A stretch of 64,000 nt of DNA, from the NCBI GenBank assembly GCA_029224185.1, contig CM055205.1, positions 1,803,761 to 1,867,760 on the forward strand, given 5' to 3'. Made by a program: the position numbers and the translations under genes. The notes beneath the pieces are model-generated. The model did no database searches, had not been told where the DNA came from, and saw only the letters and a list, made by a program, of their open reading frames with translations. The number at the start of each line of letters is the position of its first letter. The stretch's first letter is position 1. Positions 58,133 to 64,000 of this stretch are shown in pieces. The DNA comes from Karalla daura (lineage: Eukaryota; Chordata; Actinopteri; Chaetodontiformes; Leiognathidae).

Positions 58133-59900
58133 TCAAATGAAACATTTGCATTCCTGAAACCTGGATGTGGTGGACCTTATCATCAACTTGAACATATTCA
58201 GAGATACCAGGCTTTGGAGTTTGAGCTCTGACTGCAGACTGTTCCATGTACTCAGAGCAAAGAATCTAAAAGCTTTCTTCCCCATTTCTGTTCTCACCTT
58301 GGGGACAATAAAATGACAAAAGTCCTGAGAGCGGAAACTGTAGGCCCTGTTAGTTAAGTTTAAAAGGGATGATAGATACGATGGGATCTCCTTAAGAATG
58401 GCCTTGTAAATCAGCACATACCAGTGGCCGAGCCTGCGCACATGTAAAGATGACCAATTTACTTTACTGTACAAGACACAGTGATGAGTTAGAGCTCCAC
58501 AGTTTGTAATGAACCTAAGAGCACCATAATACACACTATTTAGCATGTGGAGGCATTGTACAGAGGCATTCATATACAGCACATCACCGTAATCAATAAT
58601 CGGAAGAAAGGTTGACTCCACTAGTTTCTTTTTTACCCCAAAAGAAAAGCAAGACTTATTTCTAAAATAATATCCAAGTAAAAGCTTCAGTTTCTTTACA
58701 GTATACTGAATATGTGCCAAGACAAGTGGTCATCAATCAAGAAGCCCAGATATTTAAAAGTAGATACAAGTTCAATTTGTTGACCATTGCTGGTGACGAT
58801 GACAGGCTGACTTGATCTTGCTGATTTAGCATTACTAAAAAACATAAGTTTTGTTTTGTCTGCATTTAGAACAAGTTGCAAATGATAGAGTTGTTCTTGC
58901 ACTCTATTGAATGCAATCTGCATATAAGCAAACACTTATATGCACACTGCAGGTGTGGGCGCAAAGCAATAAATGACTGTGTCAGCATAAAAATGAAAGG
59001 CTGCATTTGGAATATTACTTTCAATGTTATTTATATACAAAGTAAATAATAGGGGGCCAAGTACTGAACCTTGAGGCACTCCCTTGTGGACAAACTGAGC
59101 CTCAGATGAGACACCTTCTAACTGAACGGCCTGGCTTCTGTCTTTAAGATAGTTAACTGCCTGTACAGAGAACCCAGCTGCTGTAAGACGTTCAGCCAAA
59201 ATGTCGTGGTCCACGGTATCGAAGGCTTTAGAAAAGTCTATGAAGAGAGAGAGACAGCACTGTTTGTTATCTAAGGCCTCAGTAAGGTAATTTATAACCT
59301 TCAAGGCTGCGGTAGTAGTTCCGTTTTTTTTGAGAAATCCTGATTGGGAGATCGACAAGATAGAATTAGTGGCTAGGTAATCTTTTACTTGTACACTGAC
59401 AAGGAGTTGTTAGTTGACAAAGTAAGATTAAAAATGTGGCACAGTGGAGCAGCTACAATTTCAGATGCCAGTTTTAAAAACAAGGGCTCCAGATTGTCTG
59501 GTCCTGGTGATTTTATAGGATCAAGGTCTCTGAGAGCTTTAGCAACCTCTGCTGTAGAAAAAGGCTGTAAATTAAAAACCTGAACATTACCAGGGCTCAC
59601 AACCGGTGGAAGGTCTTTAGAGACCTTTTCACTAGGTGTGGGCTGTTGAGAGAGGTTTTTAGAGTTAAACAAGAACCCAGAGGAAATAAAATGATTGTTA
59701 AAGCAATTTAATATGTCTGTTCTGTTAGTTACTCTACTGCCATCAACCAAGATACTGGTTGGAAGATTAACTGATTTCGAGGTAGATGACAGGGATTTAA
59801 TTGTTTTCCAAAATTTCCTTGGATTTTTCAGACTTTCAGTAGTTGTGGATAAGTAAAACTCAGCCTTTGTATTTCTGAGAACAGAGGTAAATTTATTTCT
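58133..59900 (-). pseudogene. Reverse transcriptase of the CR1-like LINE
   Basis: Down the minus strand: NPRKFWKTIKSL, VAKALRDLDPIKSPGPDNLE, NGTTTAALKVINYLTEALDN, LFIDFSKAFDTVDHDILAER, VHKGVPQGSVLGPLLFTLYI, YADTVIYCF (one catalytic Asp of YADDT lost), NADKTKLMFFSN, FKYLGFLIDDHLSW and a C-terminal domain ending STTSRFQECKCFI. Stops near 59387 and 58936 and a small deletion near 58705 disable it. Confidence 0.85.
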
Positions 59901-61184
59901 TTATTGTCTAAAATAAAGCCAGTCAGTTTCTAAGCCTGATTTACGTGCCCTAGCCCATGCAGAATTTCGCTCATGCAGAATTTCTGCTAGTTTGGCTGTA
60001 AACCATGGGTTATCACGGCCTTTAATTCTGTATTTGCGCATGGGGGCATGTTTGTTAATGATGTGACGGAAGCTTTCATAAAAGTAACTCCAAGCCAATT
60101 CAACATCATCAAAAAGGGCAATCCTTTCCCAGTCAAAGTAATAAAGGTCATGCAAGAAAGCTTGTTCAACAAATACTTTCATATTTCGCTTCTCTACAAG
60201 GCGTGGTTTACTTTTAGGAAGCCTTGTGTCTCTCTCGACCGCTATCACACAGTGATCACTCATGTCATTTGGAAACACACCTTTTGTCACATATTTGGAA
60301 GGCATGTTGGTTAAAACTAAATCAATGAGTGTTGCTTTTTGGGGACATTTGGGGTTGGGTCTAGTAGGGGAATTAATTAATTGTGTGAGATTGAGAGAAT
60401 CACATTGTGCTTTCAGTTCGTCGGACACAGGCATGAGCCAGTCCCAGTTTAAATCTCCCACCAAGAGTAGTTCATTGTATTTCAGCTGTGATAAAAACTT
60501 AACAAGGGATGACAATGCATTTTTAGGAGCAGATGGTGGCCTATAACATCCTACCAACATAATATGGTGATTCTTTGTTAATTCTATTTCAAGAGCAAGC
60601 ATCTCAAGCTCCTTAGATATTGACTCTTTAAGCACTAAATTAACATCAAAATTACTCCTGGTGTAAATCGCTACTCCGCCCCCTTTTCTTGGACGATCAG
60701 CACGATAAACATTATAACTATTAACAGAAATATCCTTATCAAGCACAGATTTGGTGAGCCAGGTTTCAGATAAAACAATAACATCTGCATTTGTTGAGTT
60801 TATCCAGACCTTTAACAAATCCATCTTGTTTAGTAGACTCCCCACATTTATATGAATTAATCCAAGACCAGTTCTTGATTTAAAACCTGCGGGGGTATAA
60901 CAATGTGCCAGTGTATCAGGGCCTGGATTAGTCTCAACATTCCCTGAGAGCAATAGCAATAATATAACTAAACGTTTAAGCCTGGTGCTACAACCTTTTG
61001 CATCAGACACTTCGCTGGAAGGGTAAGTGTTAGTCACATTTTCATAGCTAGGACTGTGGCCTGACCACTGTAAGACATCGTCTTGAGTTAATGTTGTAGG
61101 AGGAGGAGGAATGCCATACATGTGGGGCCACCACCCAGCTGGCCCAACCAGGGAAATAAAGCCTAATACAATGGTTAGCAACAT
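59901..61184 (-). CDS. 2A-like peptide plus AP endonuclease of the CR1-like LINE
   Basis: The first ATG (61184) starts MLLTIVLGFISLVGPAGWW, a hydrophobic, signal-like stretch; an upstream TTG is in frame but less likely. LVILLLLLSGNVETNPGPD (residues about 71-90) is a 2A-type ribosome-skipping sequence before the endonuclease. Endonuclease motifs follow in order: LIHINVGSLLNK, VIVLSETWL, YRADRPRKGGGVAIY, YRPPSAP, ELLLVGDLNWDW, LIDLVLTN and NDMSDHCVI, all with catalytic residues retained. The frame ends at a TAA just before the RT linker. About 427 codons. Endonuclease nicks target DNA to prime reverse transcription. Confidence 0.85.
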   Translation of the reverse strand: MLLTIVLGFISLVGPAGWWPHMYGIPPPPTTLTQDDVLQWSGHSPSYENVTNTYPSSEVSDAKGCSTRLKRLVILLLLLSGNVETNPGPDTLAHCYTPAGFKSRTGLGLIHINVGSLLNKMDLLKVWINSTNADVIVLSETWLTKSVLDKDISVNSYNVYRADRPRKGGGVAIYTRSNFDVNLVLKESISKELEMLALEIELTKNHHIMLVGCYRPPSAPKNALSSLVKFLSQLKYNELLLVGDLNWDWLMPVSDELKAQCDSLNLTQLINSPTRPNPKCPQKATLIDLVLTNMPSKYVTKGVFPNDMSDHCVIAVERDTRLPKSKPRLVEKRNMKVFVEQAFLHDLYYFDWERIALFDDVELAWSYFYESFRHIINKHAPMRKYRIKGRDNPWFTAKLAEILHERNSAWARARKSGLETDWLYFRQ

Positions 61185-61202
61185 TGTAGAAGAAGACAAA
61201 TA

Positions 61203-61579
61203 ACCGGGCCTCAGGCTGCAGAGCAGAGTGGATGGTACCGGGCCTCAGGCTGCAGAGCAGAGTGGATGATACCGGGCCTCAGGCTGCAGAGCAGAGTGGA
61301 TGGTACCGGGCTTCAGGCTGCAGAGCAGAGTGGATGGTACCAGGCCTCAGGCTGCAGAGCAGAGTGGATGGTACCGGGCCTCAGGCTGCAGAGCAGAGTG
61401 GATGGTATCGGGCCTCAGGTTGCAGAGCAGAGTGGATGGTACCGGGCCTCAGGCTGCAGAGCAGGGTAGATGGATCAGGCCGCAGACTGCAAAGCAGTGT
61501 AGATGGTACCGGGCCTCAGGCTGCAGAGCAGGGTGGGTGGATCAGTCCGCAGGCTCAGGCAGGCCTGAGAGCAGAATGG
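61203..61579 (-). repeat. 34-base tandem repeat array in the LINE 5' leader
   Basis: About ten units of ACCGGGCCTCAGGCTGCAGA followed by GCAGAGTGGATGGT, starting at 61203, 61237, 61271, 61305, 61339, 61373, 61407, 61441 and, with one base lost, 61474 and 61508; a decayed copy ends near 61579. The unit length is not a multiple of three, so it produces overlapping repetitive open frames in all three phases on the plus strand; those are not genes. It sits between the LINE start and its first ORF. Confidence 0.93.
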
Positions 61580-61977
61580 TTCATGTAGGTCCCTGGCCCC
61601 AAAGCAGTATGAGAAAAACTGCTGTATCTTTCTGTAATTTAGGACCAAACTCAAGCCCCACCACAGCAGCTCCAGGCAGAAAGTCAATCACACCTCACTG
61701 TTCAAAAAGCTCAGAACAGGCCACAGCTAACAAACCAGTTCACAAGCAGAAGGAGCAGGCCAGAACATTTGAGGCAGAGCAGCCTTCCTAGGCAGACAAA
61801 ACATGGATAATCCACAAACCTTCAGAAGTTGGCCTTTCATCCATATAAAAACCTTAGTTGAGAATATTAAACAATACTAAATACTAAAAATCCAATAAAA
61901 AAACACTAAAACAGACAGACACCTGACAGAGACAAGGGACATGCTGCCATCTTGGAAGCCATCTTGTCTCCCACTAT

Positions 61978-62445
61978 GAACTGTGGGAGTTTTTGGGCCC
62001 CTTGCGGTTGCTGAAATTGAAGGACACCATTCTCGCCAAGGGGGCGAATGCAGACGCACTGGAATGCTGAAGCGTATGCTGAGATGATCCAGTTCCTCGA
62101 TGACAAAAGTTTGTCCCTGGTCATGCCAGAGGCTGCAGATGATGGACGTGGAGCACACGGGACTATTATGCTGGCAAGGGAAAGCCCCGAATTGTGAGTC
62201 TCTACACAGAATTGACGTCTCTGCAAAAGTTGAGCAATGAGACTGTGACTATGTCATACGTGCTGAGACCTCTATCACAGTGCTGAGGAACGCTGGAGAG
62301 GTTTTGAGTGATGGACTATTAGTTGCAATGGTCTTAAAGGGGCTGCCAGAAACATTTAAGCCTTTTTCCATTTTTGTCACTCAAAGAGATGAGACCCTTT
62401 CTTTTGCTGACTTCAAGACAAAATTGGAGAGGAGATGCAGAGGTG
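61978..62445 (+). pseudogene. Copia Gag continuation
   Basis: After a few frame breaks it shows AYAEMIQFLDDKSLSLVMPE, AADDGR, then VIRAETSITVLRNAGEVLSD and LVAMVLKGLPETFKPFSIFV, with DETLSFADFKTKLE. This is the UBN2-type gag of Copia elements. The CCHC end is deleted. Confidence 0.85.
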
Positions 62446-62670
62446 TGGCTGGTTGACAGCAGGGGGCGGCACCTCAGTGCCACACTGAAGCAGGCACTGT
62501 ACATCCCCTCCTATCCCCAAGACATTTTCTCCTCGAGAGCTGCAACCTCCAGCGGGGCCACTGTGATCTTCAAGGAGGGTGAAGACGTCCTGCAATACAA
62601 AGACGGTACACGTTTTCCCATTCGTGAACATAATAGACTATTCTATTTGCCTACTGTGCCAAAAGACTTC
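62446..62670 (+). pseudogene. Copia post-protease segment
   Basis: AEVWLVDSRGRHLSATLKQA, LYIPSYPQDIFSSRAATSSG and FKEGEDVLQYKDGTRFPIRE follow the Copia layout downstream of protease. The catalytic DSGA region itself has been deleted, joining gag directly to this part. Confidence 0.8.
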
Positions 62671-63679
62671 GATGATCAATGTATGAGTTGCCATATTATG
62701 AGATTCAGACGTGGCATGAGATTTTGGGACACTGCAACTTTAATGAAAAGTTAGAGTGTGTTGTGGATGGTATGTCAATCAAGGGTAAAGCACCCAAGTC
62801 TATGCAATGTGAAGTGTGTGTTCGAGGTAAATTCACTCAGAGCAGGAACAGGAGGCCTGATGTGAGAGCTGGTGCACACTGACTTGGCAGGCCCTATTGA
62901 CCCAGAGTCCAGGGAAGGGTATAAGTATGCACTTTCCTTTACCGATGACCACTCAAGTGCAGTGTTTGTATACTTTCTGAAGCACAAAAGTGACACAGTG
63001 GAAGCCACCAAAAGGTTCTTGGCCGACTTAGCCCCATATGGGAATGTTATGTGTATCAGGTCAGACAATGGAGTGGAGTGAATGGAGTTTACTGGACAGG
63101 ATTATCAAGCACTACTCCGCAGAAACAAAATCAGACACGAAACATCAGCACCATACTCACCACACCAGAACGGCACTGCTGAGCGCACCTGGAGAAGTCT
63201 TTTTGATATGGCTAGATGTATGCTCTTGGAAAGCCAGTTGCCAAAGGAGCTATGGCCTTATGCAGTCCAGACAGCAGCAGTGGTGAGGAATAGATGTTTC
63301 AATAACCACACCAGACAGACACCTTACTACATGCTGACGGGAAAGAGACCCAATGATGCAGAAGTTTGGTTCTGTGTGTTATGCCTATAGGCAGGACAGG
63401 AAGAAGCTAGACTCAAGGTCTGACAAAGGCATTTTCGTTGGGTATGACAAGAACAGCCCAGCTTATCTGGTCTATTATCCGGACAGGAGAAAGGTAATGA
63501 AACACAGACTGGTGAGGTTTATGTCCAATGTTGAGGGACAGCAGACTGATGATGTGTCAGATGATGATGATGTTGGTGTGTGGCATAGCATAACCAGAAT
63601 TGACCCTGACAAACCCAAGCAGTGTGACATCCCTGAGACTAAGCCAGGCCCAAGCCAGATCAACAGCCAGCAGAAGTGA
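62671..63679 (+). pseudogene. Copia integrase
   Basis: The zinc-binding start WHEILGHCNFNEKLE, CEVCVRGKFTQSRNR is followed, across a frameshift near 62870, by HTDLAGPIDPESREGYKYAL (first Asp), IRSDNGVE with a stop, GQDYQALLRRNKIRHETSAP, YSPHQNGTAERTWRSLFDMA (catalytic Glu) and the C-terminal FGSVCYAYRQDRKKLDSRSD, GIFVGYDKNSPAYLVYYPD. All three acidic residues are visible but a stop and two shifts break the frame. Confidence 0.88.
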
Positions 63680-63864
63680 AGGCAGAACCGCTTTCTCCAG
63701 ATACCCTGAGTAGAGAGAGGAGATACCCTGATAGAGAGAGAAGGAGGCCCGATTTCTATGGGGTGGAGAGTGATATGGCACAGATAAGCATTGATTATTG
63801 CTATAAGATGGTTTGTAATGTACCTAAGACCTTCAGAGAAGCTGTGACTGACTCATCGTGAGTG

Positions 63865-64000
63865 GGTAGATGCAATGGATGAGGAAATTAAATCATTGAG
63901 GGATAACCATACATTTACTCTGACCACTCTCCCTGAGGGCAAGAAAACAGTGGGGGGTAGATGGATGTATGCTATTAAAAACAATGCTGACGGATCTGAT
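63865..64000 (+). pseudogene. Copia reverse transcriptase, start only
   Basis: WVDAMDEEIKSLRDNHTFTL, then PEGKKTVGGRWMYAIKNNAD is the conserved start of Copia RT (W..AM..E...L..N.T..L....K...G.RWVY..K). It runs off the window. Confidence 0.85.

Larger units (their letters stand above)
57939..61972 (-). mobile_element. CR1-like LINE with 2A-type peptide, nearly full length
   Basis: It lies in antisense within the Copia gag with a perfect ACTAT target duplication. The 5' end (61972) opens with GTGGGAGACAAGATGGCTTC, the leader contains a 34-base tandem array, then an endonuclease ORF and RT, and a (TAA)n-type 3' tail at 57939-57951. Length is about 4 kb, so this is a recent full-length insertion that has since lost RT function. 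Confidence 0.85.
57593..64000 (+). mobile_element. Ty1/Copia element split by a CR1-like LINE, continues past window
   Basis: LTR at 57593-57767, gag start at 57876, LINE insertion at 57939-61972, then the rest of gag, post-protease, integrase and the beginning of RT to the window edge. Integrase precedes RT, as expected for Copia. The zinc knuckle and protease active site are deleted around 62445. Confidence 0.88.

Noticed and set aside
61203..61579. CRISPR-like array of 34-base repeats
   Set aside because: Units are directly adjacent without unique spacers, and the context is a eukaryotic LINE leader.
61232..61791. Overlapping plus-strand frames of repeated GLRLQSRVDG-type text
   Set aside because: They are products of the 34-base tandem array, open in all three frames.

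Overview
The window is vertebrate nuclear DNA, most likely from a teleost fish. Evidence for this: an intron-rich gene with vertebrate ARHGEF2-type exons, and fish-type repeats (L2 and CR1/Rex1-like LINEs, a tRNA-headed SINE, Tc1, Ty3/Gypsy including a Gmr1-like element, Ty1/Copia, and long GATA arrays). No bacterial operons, rRNA genes or CRISPR arrays were seen. Nearly all short open frames here are chance frames, simple repeats or transposon debris.

The only host gene I can support is on the minus strand. Thirteen coding exons between 28390 and 1187 join in phase. In order they encode a C1 zinc finger, a serine-rich linker, a complete Dbl-homology (DH) domain and most of a PH domain of a Rho guanine-nucleotide exchange factor, best matched to ARHGEF2 (GEF-H1). 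The first coding sequence would lie above 28390 and was not found. The end of the PH domain and the C-terminal coiled coil lie beyond base 1. Introns of up to 8.9 kb are filled with transposable elements.

Layout: 1-6.6 kb holds the PH exons and the second half of DH, with an L2 3' end at 4.8-5.45 kb. 6.6-18 kb holds the remaining DH exons with LINE, SINE and LTR debris. 18-27 kb is one large intron with a TIR element, a minus-strand Gypsy relic carrying a solo LTR, and a minus-strand LINE. 27-28.4 kb holds the C1 exons. 28.4-41 kb holds a LINE split by a solo LTR, L1-like 3' ends, a Tc1 relic, a foldback element, THAP-like debris and GATA arrays. 41-50 kb holds a Gmr1-like Gypsy element nested in another Gypsy LTR, and a second, rearranged Gmr1-like copy on the minus strand. 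50-64 kb is a layered nest: a Jockey/I-type LINE interrupted by a Gypsy fragment, then invaded by a Ty1/Copia element, which was invaded by a CR1-like LINE with a 2A-like peptide and a 5' tandem-repeat array.

The most informative points are the insertion stratigraphy with matching target-site duplications (CTTGC, ACTAT, GTACG, ACAGT, CAGTG), the integrase-before-RNase H order of the Gmr1-like element, the 2A motif of the LINE, and a UG-repeat 3' splice site in the Rho-GEF gene. All calls come from reading the sequence and family knowledge; no database search was run.
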